Source: Flavobacterium crassostreae
GTDB taxonomy: Bacteria; Bacteroidota; Bacteroidia; Flavobacteriales; Flavobacteriaceae
Direction: 5' to 3'
NCBI RefSeq assembly: GCF_001831475.1
Contig: NZ_CP017688.1
Location: 1,612,001 to 1,676,000 of the forward strand
Length of the DNA stretch: 64,000 nucleotides
This document shows positions 1 to 7,548 of this stretch, piece by piece. The first letter of the stretch is position 1; every line of letters begins with the position of its first letter. The position numbers were made by a program, and so were the translations under genes. The notes under the pieces are model-generated. The model was given only the letters and a program-made list of their open reading frames with translations, made no database searches and was not told where the DNA came from.

Positions 1-75
1 ATTAGAAGCTTTGTTCTCAATTTTTACTTCTGTTGGTATATCGCCCTCATAATGTATAATTTGGTCAATAGTCAT
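1..75 (-). CDS. possible 5' end of an unidentified gene running off the left edge
   Basis: On the minus strand an ATG at 73-75 opens a 25-codon frame (begins MTIDQIIHYEGD) that runs to the window edge without a stop. The dispersed repeat starts immediately upstream of it at 76, which is where intergenic sequence begins in the other units. I do not recognise the family from 25 residues, so this is only an indication that a leftward gene starts here. Confidence 0.3.
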   Translation of the reverse strand, partial: MTIDQIIHYEGDIPTEVKIENKASN

Positions 76-210
76 CCCGATCGCTCGGATATGTCGACAC
101 CGTTAGCGCAGATTTGCAATCCCGATCGCTCGGATATGTCGACAACGCTAGCGCAGATTTGCAAACCCGATCGCTCGGATATGTCGACAACGCTAGCGCA
201 GATTTGCAAT
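76..210. repeat. three tandem 45-bp repeat units
   Basis: Units at 76-120, 121-165 and 166-210 each begin CCCGATCGCTCGGATATGTC and end in a GCAGATTTGCAA(T/A) stretch; they differ at only a few positions (for example ACACCGTT versus ACAACGCT). The same core occurs singly elsewhere in the window, so this is a local triplication of the 5' part of the dispersed repeat. There are no spacers between units, so it is not a CRISPR array. The antisense frame is open across the copies because 45 is a multiple of 3; I regard that frame as a by-product. Confidence 0.85.
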
Positions 211-254
211 CTGTGCCCACAAAGTTAAGCAAGTAAACAAAGAGAAATGAGTAT

Positions 255-285
255 AAAAAAACCGAGCAATTTGCTCGGTTTTTTG
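255..285 (+). terminator. rho-independent terminator-like hairpin
   Basis: Perfect stem AAAACCGAGCAA / TTGCTCGGTTTT with almost no loop, followed by T residues; it is flanked by A-run and T-run, so could act in both directions. Confidence 0.75.
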
Positions 286-380
286 TTGTATTTATAATCG
301 TTTTACCCGACCGCTTGGATATGTCGACAACGATAGCGCAGATTTGCAATCTGTGCCCACAAAGTTGAGCAAGTAAACAA

Positions 381-418
381 AACACAAAACCAAGCAAATT
401 TGCTTGGTTTTTGTGTTT
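381..418 (+). terminator. terminator-like hairpin between repeat and palindrome
   Basis: Long stem ACACAAAACCAAGCAAA / TTTGCTTGGTTTTTGTGT. Variants with a different loop sit at the equivalent place in the other blocks (4662-4687, 7259-7294, 9446-9488). Confidence 0.7.
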
Positions 419-477
419 TATAGGGATTATTAAAATCAATAATTCTTGTTAAAAAAAGGTTCGTTTTGAAAACGATT

Positions 478-556
478 GCCCTAGCCCAGATAGTAGCGGC
501 ATCCTTTTTGTTTTTTCTTTAAAAACAAAAAGATATAGCGGATAGCTGGAAGTAGC
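478..556. repeat. long imperfect palindrome (flavobacterial intergenic repeat type), copy A
   Basis: Starts GCCCTAGCCCAGATAGTAGC and ends AGCGGATAGCTGGAAGTAGCT. The centre is a strong hairpin, ATCCTTTTTGTTTTT against AAAAACAAAAAGATAT. Near-identical copies lie at 4752-4831 and 9548-9627; a diverged relative with the same ends lies at 58103-58247. It could be a transposable palindrome or a structured RNA; sequence alone does not decide. Confidence 0.7.
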
Positions 557-603
557 TACTAAACAACACCGTACAATCCCAAACGGATGTAAAAGGAAGC
601 AAC

Positions 604-3396
604 TTGGCGAGCATCCAAAACAATTTGGTAACCAAATTTAGTATCAATGCCTTAGGCGAAACCATACAAGTAACCGATGCGATGGATCATGTTACCAAAA
701 GCACTTACGACTGGCTGGGCAGACGCACTGAATTTTCGCATCCCGATGCAGGTACAACGACAATGGAATATGATTTGGCAGGAAACCTAACCAAACGTGT
801 TACACAAGACATCAAAAACACCGTGCCTAATGGAGGTGCTATCAAATACGAGTACAACTACAACCGATTAGAAACCATAAAATATCCCAAAAACCCACAG
901 AACAACGTACAGTACAATTATGGTAAAGCCGATGGAACTGCTTCGCGCCGAGGCCGATTGTGGTTTGTGCAAGATGCTAGTGGTGGTCAAGAGTTTTTTT
1001 ATGGAAAGCTAGGCGAAGTAGAAAAAGAAATTAGAACGTTGCGCATCACGCCAACAGACATACAAACCTATATTTCGGAGTTTGAATACGATACCTGGAA
1101 CCGCATCCAAAAAATGACCTATCCCGACGGCGAAGTGGTGGATTATACCTATAACCGAGCTGGAAACTTGCATAGCATGCAAGGAAAAAAGGAAAGTCAT
1201 ACCTATGATTACATCCAACAATTGGCGTATGATGCATTTGAGCAACGCAAGTATTTAAAATACGGAAACAACACCGAAACCCATTATAATTATGACCCTA
1301 CCATGCGCCGTTTGCAACAGTTGCAAGTAAACTCAAATTTAGGACGTCAAATCATGAATAACAGTTACAGCTATGATTTGGTAGGCAATGTATTAGGGAT
1401 AAAAAACACGGCTCCTGTAGTAAACAATACCTTGGGGGGAACCTCGATGCACCAATACGAATACGATTCTTTTTATAGATTAAAAACTGCCAAGGCGGTG
1501 TATCAAGGCGAGTTTACTAAGGCGAGTTATGAGCTGAATATGGGCTATAACCACCTGCATAACATTACCAATAAAAACCTGGTACACACCGTAAACAATG
1601 AGCAGAAAGGCTATGTTTTAGATTATAATTACGATAACGAGCAGCATCCTAATGCGCCATCTTCTATCAACGAAGTGACACAAGCCACCACTGGAGGGAT
1701 CCGAAATTATGTATACGATGGCAATGGCAATCCAACAAGTTACACGGAGCAACAAAGTTTCAGAAAAATGAGTTGGGACGAAGAAAACCGTCTAATGGGC
1801 ATCAACGATACCGGAAGAATGCACCAATATACCTATGATGCAGGCGGCGAGCGTGTGATTAAAAGCTCTGGAGATTCTCAAAACGTAGCCGTTAACGGAC
1901 AAACAGCAGCAACCATAGTACATACGAACGATTACACGGGCTATGTAAGTCCGTATTTTGTGATAAGCAAAGGGAAGTTTACTAAGCATTATTTTGAAGG
2001 AGCTGGCCGCATTGTCAGCAAATTAGGCAACGGCGCTTTTGCGCAACCCTTGGGTATTACTGCCGGTGGAGTCAATTATACCCAGCGTACTGCCGAACAA
2101 CAAATGGCTTTGGATAATTACGTCCGTACTTTGGGTGTGCCTCCAGGGCCACCAACACAACAAGGGATTTATGCCACACCAGAGTTTACAGGCGACCCGT
2201 ACCCGAGTGATGCTCTTAAAGCAGTAGAAGAAAACCAAGAACCTCCGGAGGGCTGGCCTAGAAACCCTGTTTTTAACGCTCCGGGCGATGTTCCAGGGCC
2301 TCCGGTGCAATTTGGAGATCCTGTAAAACCCAGTACCGTTAGGGCAGGCGAAGGATTTACGGGTATTGGATTGCCAGAAAAGGATATTTTTTATTTTCAT
2401 CCCGATCATTTGGGGAGTACTTCGTATATTAGCAGCGGCAATGGTAGCATAAGCCAGCATGTGGAATACATAGCCTTTGGAGAGGTTTTGTTTGAGGAGC
2501 ATTCTAGCTCGTTTAGTTCTCCTTATTTGTTTAATGGAAAAGAACTCGACAGGGAAACCAATCTTAGCTATTATGGGGCGAGGTATTTGGATATGAAGAC
2601 AAGTTTGTGGTTGAGTGTGGATCCCAAGAAAGAGGATTATATATTTGCGGGTCCATACATTTTTTGCATGAACAATCCTGTAAATATATTTGATCCAGAT
2701 GGTAATCGAATACTTTTTGTAAACGGTCATTGGAATAGATTTTTAGGATGGTTAATAGGGTCAAGTTCTCCAAAAAAAGAGTATTGGGAAGAAGGTTTTG
2801 ATAAAGCAGCACAAACATTTTTTGGTGATCACTCAAATATAACGACTGATAATTACGTAGATGGTTCATCTCTATTTGGGGGTAGTTCTAGTGGTGGTGA
2901 ACGAGAAGAATTGGGTTATGAATATGCTAAAAAAAATTATAAAACATTAACTCACGGAATGAAAAAAGGTGAAGAATTTGAAATGGTAACACATAGTGAG
3001 GGTGGTGCATATGGTGCGGGTATAGCGCGATTTTTGATTGAGAAAGGTCATACAGTGAAGCAAATTTTACATTTATCTACAGATGAAGGTGATGAGTTTT
3101 CAACCCCAGAAGGCCCAGAAACATATCAACTTAGTTATAAAGGAGATTGGATAACAGGAAATAAGCAAATTAATAATGGCACAGATGTTTTTGGGATCAT
3201 AGATAGATTTGAGACTAAGTCTGATAAATTTACTTTTGCACATGGCTCTACTAAAAGTGCTGAAATTTTTAAATCGGCAAAAGTAATGCTTGAAAGTTTA
3301 AAAAAATTAGGAGGTATTAGTGCTCCGCATAATTATCAAGATCAAAAAACCAAAATTAAATTTGAAATTATTTTAGATTATAGAAATAGTAATTAA
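604..3396 (+). CDS. RHS core protein fragment with lipase-like C-terminal tail (cassette 1)
   Basis: The RHS/YD-repeat shell normally encloses a C-terminal toxin, in Bacteroidota delivered by type VI, type IX or similar export. Residues 1 to about 670 are YD repeats and the RHS core (motifs YFHPDHLGST, PYLFNGKELDRETNLSYYGARY, SLWLSVDP). The remaining ~255 residues are unique to this copy. They contain THSEGGAYGAGIA, which resembles the nucleophile elbow of alpha/beta-hydrolase lipases (G/T-H-S-x-G-G), so a lipase-type toxin is plausible but unproven. No ATG start: the frame is open from 556, right after the upstream repeat block, with a TTG at 604 preceded by AAAAGGAAG. Full RHS proteins are much longer, so this is a 5'-truncated, perhaps silent, cassette. 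The immunity-like gene follows 8 nt downstream. Confidence 0.75.
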   Translation: MASIQNNLVTKFSINALGETIQVTDAMDHVTKSTYDWLGRRTEFSHPDAGTTTMEYDLAGNLTKRVTQDIKNTVPNGGAIKYEYNYNRLETIKYPKNPQNNVQYNYGKADGTASRRGRLWFVQDASGGQEFFYGKLGEVEKEIRTLRITPTDIQTYISEFEYDTWNRIQKMTYPDGEVVDYTYNRAGNLHSMQGKKESHTYDYIQQLAYDAFEQRKYLKYGNNTETHYNYDPTMRRLQQLQVNSNLGRQIMNNSYSYDLVGNVLGIKNTAPVVNNTLGGTSMHQYEYDSFYRLKTAKAVYQGEFTKASYELNMGYNHLHNITNKNLVHTVNNEQKGYVLDYNYDNEQHPNAPSSINEVTQATTGGIRNYVYDGNGNPTSYTEQQSFRKMSWDEENRLMGINDTGRMHQYTYDAGGERVIKSSGDSQNVAVNGQTAATIVHTNDYTGYVSPYFVISKGKFTKHYFEGAGRIVSKLGNGAFAQPLGITAGGVNYTQRTAEQQMALDNYVRTLGVPPGPPTQQGIYATPEFTGDPYPSDALKAVEENQEPPEGWPRNPVFNAPGDVPGPPVQFGDPVKPSTVRAGEGFTGIGLPEKDIFYFHPDHLGSTSYISSGNGSISQHVEYIAFGEVLFEEHSSSFSSPYLFNGKELDRETNLSYYGARYLDMKTSLWLSVDPKKEDYIFAGPYIFCMNNPVNIFDPDGNRILFVNGHWNRFLGWLIGSSSPKKEYWEEGFDKAAQTFFGDHSNITTDNYVDGSSLFGGSSSGGEREELGYEYAKKNYKTLTHGMKKGEEFEMVTHSEGGAYGAGIARFLIEKGHTVKQILHLSTDEGDEFSTPEGPETYQLSYKGDWITGNKQINNGTDVFGIIDRFETKSDKFTFAHGSTKSAEIFKSAKVMLESLKKLGGISAPHNYQDQKTKIKFEIILDYRNSN

Positions 3397-3404
3397 ATAG
3401 AAAT

Positions 3405-3707
3405 ATGATTTATAGATTTTTTAATATAGTAATTATATCACTAGGATTATTACTTGTTTATTTTTTGTCAATGTTTTGGATCGGCAGTAAAGAGCAATTT
3501 GATGTTTTGAAAAAAACTTTTTTTATTTTTTTTGTTAATAGATTCTTACTATGTTTATTTGGTATGTTTATTACTTTATTTTTTGTTTTTATCTTAAATA
3601 AATTATTCGGGGTTAAAAAAGAATTAAAAAAAGAGTTATTGATAAATTTTACTGTGCTGACTATTTTTTCAACATTGGTTATATTAAGTTTATACTTTAA
3701 GCCTTGA
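3405..3707 (+). CDS. putative immunity protein for cassette 1, integral membrane
   Basis: 100-residue protein with three hydrophobic segments (about residues 5-25, 37-63 and 80-97), rich in F and L, joined by short lysine-rich loops. It begins 8 nt after the RHS tail gene and is followed by the dispersed repeat, exactly the position of immunity genes in polymorphic toxin loci. No family recognised. A membrane-located partner would suit a lipase-like toxin acting on membranes (inference). Confidence 0.55.
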   Translation: MIYRFFNIVIISLGLLLVYFLSMFWIGSKEQFDVLKKTFFIFFVNRFLLCLFGMFITLFFVFILNKLFGVKKELKKELLINFTVLTIFSTLVILSLYFKP

Positions 3708-3924
3708 TTTGTGCAAAATCCTGTTCCCCCGCTCCCCCGCTGGCGCGAGCAGAAATAAGTTAAACGGCTAGCGCGATGCCTCTGGATCGTGCCCACAAAG
3801 TGAAGCAAGTAAACAATGCCTGTAGCCCCCGCCACAGTTGCAACCCGATGGCTCGGATATGAAAAATAAAGTCGACAACGATAACACAGATATTTATCCG
3901 TGCCCAAAAAGTTGAGCAAGTAAA
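3708..3924. repeat. degenerate and diverged copies of the dispersed repeat
   Basis: Gene-free stretch between immunity gene 1 and the orphan toxin tail. Bases 3761-3816 are a degenerate copy (GGCTAGCGCGATGCC...GTGCCCACAAAG). Bases 3844-3924 are a clearer copy (CCCGATGGCTCGGATATG, then GTCGACAACGATAACACAG, ending GAGCAAGTAAA) with an insertion of about 10 nt. The second copy ends directly at the ATG of the next frame, and the terminator and palindrome parts of the block are missing here. Confidence 0.65.
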
Positions 3925-3925
3925 A

Positions 3926-4198
3926 ATGGATGCTTTTGGAGGTAAAATTGGTGCGTTAGCAGGGGATAAAGCTAAAATTAATAGTGGTGAAATAGCAAAG
4001 AATACAAAAAAGATTCTTCGTTCTGTTAATGTTAATGTTACAGGAAATGTAAATAGAACTATCAAGCAAACTGCTAGAGGTATAAAAAATGTAGCTCCAA
4101 AAGTTAATGATCAATTTCAAAAATCTGTAAAAAATGTTTTTAAAACTAAAACACTTGAGCCAATAAATAAATTTAAAGAAAATACAAATGAAAAATGA
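3926..4198 (+). pseudogene. orphan RHS-type toxin C-terminal remnant (cassette without core)
   Basis: A 90-residue frame starting MDAFGGKIGALAGDKAK, Lys/Asn-rich, with no RHS core in front. It abuts the dispersed repeat at its 5' side and overlaps the next gene by 11 nt, the same coupling seen between RHS tails and immunity genes here. I read it as the 3' end of a displaced toxin tail whose core was lost when the repeat recombined. The sequence itself does not identify an activity. It could be expressed as a small protein, but nothing supports that. Confidence 0.5.
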
Positions 4199-4559
4199 AA
4201 AAGCTAAAGCGTGGTTATTTATGATTGTTTTAGGGCTTGTCATAGGTCATATGTTTTTAAAACACCCTATACAAGATAGACTGCTTTTAAAAGACGGGAA
4301 ATCAATTGAAGGGATTATGATAAATGAAAGAGGTTATAATGGTAAAGGAAGTTTTTTATTAAAAGAAGAAAATGGAAATTCAATCATATATAAATATAAT
4401 TTTAAAATGAACGGAAAATTATATAAAGGAGATTCACAAAGTAGCAAATTTTCTCCTGGTGACACAATAGAAGTGCTTTATTTAGAAAGTTTTCCATCAG
4501 TAAATAGGCCGGCATATTATTTAAGAGACGACAAAGAGAGCTTAAAATTAAGGAATTAA
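4188..4559 (+). CDS. putative orphan immunity protein, membrane-anchored
   Basis: 123 residues: an N-terminal membrane segment (about residues 8-24, AWLFMIVLGLVIGHMF) followed by a soluble, beta-rich region with GDSQSSKFSPGDTIEVLYL, reminiscent of small OB/SH3-like extracytoplasmic domains such as DUF3592-type proteins. It overlaps the orphan toxin tail by 11 nt and is followed by an inter-cassette block. By position it is the immunity partner of the lost cassette and may still protect against siblings carrying that toxin (inference). Confidence 0.5.
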   Translation: MKNEKAKAWLFMIVLGLVIGHMFLKHPIQDRLLLKDGKSIEGIMINERGYNGKGSFLLKEENGNSIIYKYNFKMNGKLYKGDSQSSKFSPGDTIEVLYLESFPSVNRPAYYLRDDKESLKLRN

Positions 4560-4573
4560 TCTAGCTCATTCTA

Positions 4574-4843
4574 CCCCACCGCTCGGATATGTCGACAACG
4601 CTAGCGCAGATATTTATCTGTGCCCGCAAAGTTGAGCCACAAACAGAATTTAAAGTAATAAAAAACCAAGCATTCACGCTTGGTTTTGTGTTTTATAGGG
4701 ATTATTAGGATCAATAATTCTTGTAAAAAAAGGTTCGTTTTGAAAACAGATGCCCTAGCCCAGGTAGTAGCGGCATCCTTTTTGTTTTTTCTTTAAAAAC
4801 AAAAAGATATAGCGGATAACTGGAAGTAGCTACTAAACAACAC
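4574..4843 (+). repeat. RHS-array inter-cassette block, copy B
   Basis: Same order as copy A: dispersed repeat (4574-4643), terminator hairpin AAAACCAAGC/GCTTGGTTTT (4662-4687), spacer TAGGGATTATTAGGATC, palindrome (4752-4831), then TACTAAACAACAC. It joins RHS coding sequence at the point matching base 1407 of cassette 1, so cassette 2 starts about 800 bp further into the RHS gene than cassette 1. Confidence 0.8.
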
Positions 4844-4880
4844 GGCTCCTGTAGTAAACAATACCTTAGGGGGAACCTCG

Positions 4881-6794
4881 ATGCACCAATACGAATACGA
4901 TGCTTTTTATAGATTAAAAACTGCCAAGGCGGTGTATCAAGGCGAGTTTACTAAGGCGAGTTATGAGCTGAATATGGGTTATAACAACCTGCACAACATT
5001 ACCAATAAAAACTTGGTACACACCGTAAACAACGAGCAGAAAGGCTATGTTTTGGATTATAATTACGATAACGAGCAGCATCCTAATGCGCCATCTTCTA
5101 TCAACGAAGTGACACAAGCCACCACTGGAGGGATCCGAAATTATGTATACGATGGCAATGGCAATCCAACAAGTTACACGGAGCAACAAAGTTTCAGAAA
5201 AATGAGTTGGGACGAAGAAAACCGTCTAATGGGCATCAACGATACTGGAAGAATGCACCAATATACCTACGATGCAGCAGGCGAAAGAGTGATTAAAAGC
5301 TCTGGAGATTCTCAAAACGTAGCCGTTAACGGACAAACAGCAGCAACCATAGTACATACGAACGATTACACGGGCTATGTGAGTCCGTATTTTGTGATAA
5401 GCAAAGGGAAGTTTACTAAGCATTATTTTGAAGGAGCTGGCCGCATTGTCAGCAAATTAGGCAACGGCGCTTTTGCGCAACCCTTGGGTATTACTGCAGG
5501 TGGGGTCAATTATACCCAGCGTACCGCCGAGCAACAAATGGCTTTGGATGCTTACGTGCGTACTTTGGGTGTGCCTCCAGGGCCGCCAACACAACAAGGG
5601 ATTTATGCCACACCCGAGTTTACAGGCGACCCGTACCCGAGTGATGCTCTTAAAGCAGTTGAAGAAAATCAAGAACCCCCCGAGGGCTGGCCTAGAAACC
5701 CTGTTTTTAACGCTCCGGGCGATGTTCCAGGGCCTCCGGTGCAATTTGGAGATCCTGTAAAACCCAGTACCGTTAGGGCAGGCGAAGGATTTACGGGTAT
5801 TGGTTTGCCAGAAAAGGATATTTTTTATTTTCATCCCGATCATTTAGGGAGTACTTCGTATATTAGCAGCGGCAATGGTAGCATAAGCCAGCATGTGGAA
5901 TACATAGCCTTTGGGGAAATACTTTTTGAGGAGCATTCTAGCTCGTTTAGTTCTCCTTATTTGTTTAATGGAAAAGAACTCGACAGAGAAACGAATTTGA
6001 GCTATTATGGGGCGAGGTATTTAGATATGAAGACCAGTTTGTGGTTGAGTGTGGATCCGTTGGCGGAGAAAATACTTAACTATTCTCCATATAATTTTGT
6101 TAGAAATAATCCAATAAACAGAATTGATCCTGATGGGAGGACAGATTATAGGATTGATGGAGAAACTCAAAATATAGATGATGGACATAACGATTTGGTT
6201 GTTAACGTAACACAAAAACAATTCGACAAGCTTCAAAATAAGTTTAATAAGAGTGTGTCAGGTTATGAAAGTTACATGAATAAGGTATCTATCCAAAATG
6301 GATATACTACATCAAACTCAATAGCAGATGGGAGTGGAAATAGATTAAATACTATTGAAATAATATCTCATAAAGCTGGGGGAGATTCGTATCAGCAATG
6401 GTCAGATTCAAAAGATGACTCGAATATGAAATCAGGATCTGCAATTGTTGGTTATGAGGGAGCCCTTTTAAGTAAAGCTGAAATTCTCATAAAAATCGGA
6501 GCAAAAGGTGAAAGTTTTTCGAACTTAAGACATGTTTCTAAAGCCTTACAGATGACAAAATATGCTGGTCGAGGATTAGGTGTTTTGGGTACAGGTTTGT
6601 CTGTTATAGAAGACATTAATTCAAACAATGTTGGTTGGGGAACTGGTGCTAAAGTTGGTATAGGTACATTGTTACTTGGTGCGTCTGCACCAGTCGCATT
6701 AACATGTGCTGTTTTGGATGTTGGTTGGGGCTTGGCTACGGGTACAACTATAACTGATAATGTAGCAAATTATGTGAATGAAAAAACGAAATGA
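4881..6794 (+). CDS. RHS core protein fragment with unknown C-terminal tail (cassette 2)
   Basis: 637 residues. Residues 1 to about 395 are nearly identical to the RHS core of cassette 1 up to SLWLSVDP; from PLAEKILNYS onward (base ~6060) the tail is different. The tail (about 240 residues) has a polar first half and a glycine/alanine-rich hydrophobic second half (GRGLGVLGTGLSV, KVGIGTLLLGASAPVALTCAVLDVG), which could be membrane-active or simply an alpha-helical hairpin. No toxin family recognised. The ATG at 4881 is internal to the RHS gene by homology to cassette 1, so this is a truncated or silent copy. It overlaps its immunity-like neighbour by 4 nt (ATGA). Confidence 0.7.
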   Translation: MHQYEYDAFYRLKTAKAVYQGEFTKASYELNMGYNNLHNITNKNLVHTVNNEQKGYVLDYNYDNEQHPNAPSSINEVTQATTGGIRNYVYDGNGNPTSYTEQQSFRKMSWDEENRLMGINDTGRMHQYTYDAAGERVIKSSGDSQNVAVNGQTAATIVHTNDYTGYVSPYFVISKGKFTKHYFEGAGRIVSKLGNGAFAQPLGITAGGVNYTQRTAEQQMALDAYVRTLGVPPGPPTQQGIYATPEFTGDPYPSDALKAVEENQEPPEGWPRNPVFNAPGDVPGPPVQFGDPVKPSTVRAGEGFTGIGLPEKDIFYFHPDHLGSTSYISSGNGSISQHVEYIAFGEILFEEHSSSFSSPYLFNGKELDRETNLSYYGARYLDMKTSLWLSVDPLAEKILNYSPYNFVRNNPINRIDPDGRTDYRIDGETQNIDDGHNDLVVNVTQKQFDKLQNKFNKSVSGYESYMNKVSIQNGYTTSNSIADGSGNRLNTIEIISHKAGGDSYQQWSDSKDDSNMKSGSAIVGYEGALLSKAEILIKIGAKGESFSNLRHVSKALQMTKYAGRGLGVLGTGLSVIEDINSNNVGWGTGAKVGIGTLLLGASAPVALTCAVLDVGWGLATGTTITDNVANYVNEKTK

Positions 6795-7165
6795 TGAAAA
6801 ATTTATTTGATTATACATTTTATAGAACTGCAAAAAGGCATTTTAAGAGTGATGGAGCTAAGGCATTTACAGCGTGTTTAAGCATCTCATTTATAGTTTT
6901 TTTATATTGTGCATCAATTTATTATTTTATTATCAATTTAATTAAATTTAGGCTTTCTCTTTTTTTTGATAAAATTATTTTTGTTTTTATAGCTTTTTTG
7001 ATTTTTTATGTTGTCAGACGAAAATATAAAGGGAAGTATTTTGTTTTAAGAGATAAATGGATAAAAGAAACTAAAAAAGAAAAATTATTTGGAGAAGTAT
7101 TAATTGTGGTTTTCTTTTTCTCTCCTTTATTGTTAATGTTTGTCATTAAATTTTTATTTAAATAG
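6791..7165 (+). CDS. putative immunity protein for cassette 2, integral membrane
   Basis: 124 residues with three hydrophobic segments (about residues 27-50, 54-76 and 103-123), the middle two nearly contiguous, and a basic stretch between (RRKYKGKYFVLRDKWIKETKK). The ATG overlaps the RHS tail stop by 4 nt, so translation is probably coupled. Like the cassette 1 partner it is a small membrane protein followed at once by a dispersed repeat. No known family recognised. Confidence 0.55.
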   Translation: MMKNLFDYTFYRTAKRHFKSDGAKAFTACLSISFIVFLYCASIYYFIINLIKFRLSLFFDKIIFVFIAFLIFYVVRRKYKGKYFVLRDKWIKETKKEKLFGEVLIVVFFFSPLLLMFVIKFLFK

Positions 7166-7184
7166 ATACTGTCCCCTCTGTGGA

Positions 7185-7335
7185 CCCGACCGCTCGGATA
7201 TGTCGACAACGCTAGCGCAGATATTTATCTGTGCCCACAAAGTTAAACAACTAAACAAACACAAAACCAAGCATTCACGCTTGGTTTTTGTGTTTTATAG
7301 GGATTATTAGGATCAATAATTCTTGTAAAAAAAGC
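7185..7335 (+). repeat. RHS-array inter-cassette block, copy C (truncated)
   Basis: Dispersed repeat (7185-7258), terminator hairpin (7259-7294) and the first part of the spacer (TAGGGATTATTAGGATCAATAATTCTTG). The palindrome is absent: after AAAAAAAGC the sequence goes into RHS coding sequence matching ~1855 of cassette 1. A deletion therefore removed the palindrome together with the 5' part of the RHS copy. Confidence 0.75.
7259..7294 (+). terminator. terminator-like hairpin in block C
   Basis: ACACAAAACCAAGC-ATTCAC-GCTTGGTTTTTGTGT, perfect stem with T-rich 3' side; equivalent to 381-418 and 4662-4687. Confidence 0.7.
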
Positions 7336-7548
7336 TAGTCGTGCGTGTGATTAAAAGCTCAGGAGATTCTCAAAACGTAGCCGTTAACGCACAAACAGCA
7401 GCAACAAGGGATTTATGCCACACCAGAGTTTACAGGCGACCCGTACCCGAGTGATACTCTTAAAGCAGTAGAAGAAAATCAAGAACCTCCCGAGGGCTGG
7501 CCTAGAAATCCTGTTTTTAACGCTCCGGGCGATGTTCCAGGGCCTCCG
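7336..7548 (+). pseudogene. frameshifted RHS remnant in front of cassette 3
   Basis: The DNA matches cassettes 1 and 2 (GTGATTAAAAGCTC..., then AAGGGATTTATGCC...) but about 249 bp are missing between AACAGCAGCAAC and AAGGGATTTATG. Both borders carry CAAC in the intact copies, so the deletion fits slippage at a 4-bp microhomology. The fused frame runs into TGA shortly afterwards (reading ...TRDLCHTRVY...), leaving the downstream part reachable only from an internal start. Confidence 0.75.

Larger units (their letters stand above)
76..569 (+). repeat. RHS-array inter-cassette block, copy A
   Basis: Gene-free block upstream of the first RHS segment. In order it holds the tandem repeats (76-210) and their tail through 240, a terminator hairpin (255-285), a second dispersed repeat (306-380), a second terminator (381-418), a spacer starting TAGGGATTATTA, a long palindrome (478-556) and the junction AGCTACTAAACAACAC that leads straight into RHS coding sequence. 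The same order recurs at 4574-4843, partly at 7185-7335, and at 9378-9628. The recurrence in register with the cassettes suggests the block travels with them or serves as homology for exchange (inference). Confidence 0.8.

Noticed and set aside
76..210. Possible CRISPR array
   Set aside because: Units are directly adjacent with no spacers, and the same sequence recurs singly after immunity genes; no cas genes in the window.
65..439. Minus-strand 124-codon open frame with STYPSDR repeats
   Set aside because: It is the antisense reading of the dispersed repeats and two terminators; openness follows from the 45-bp unit length.
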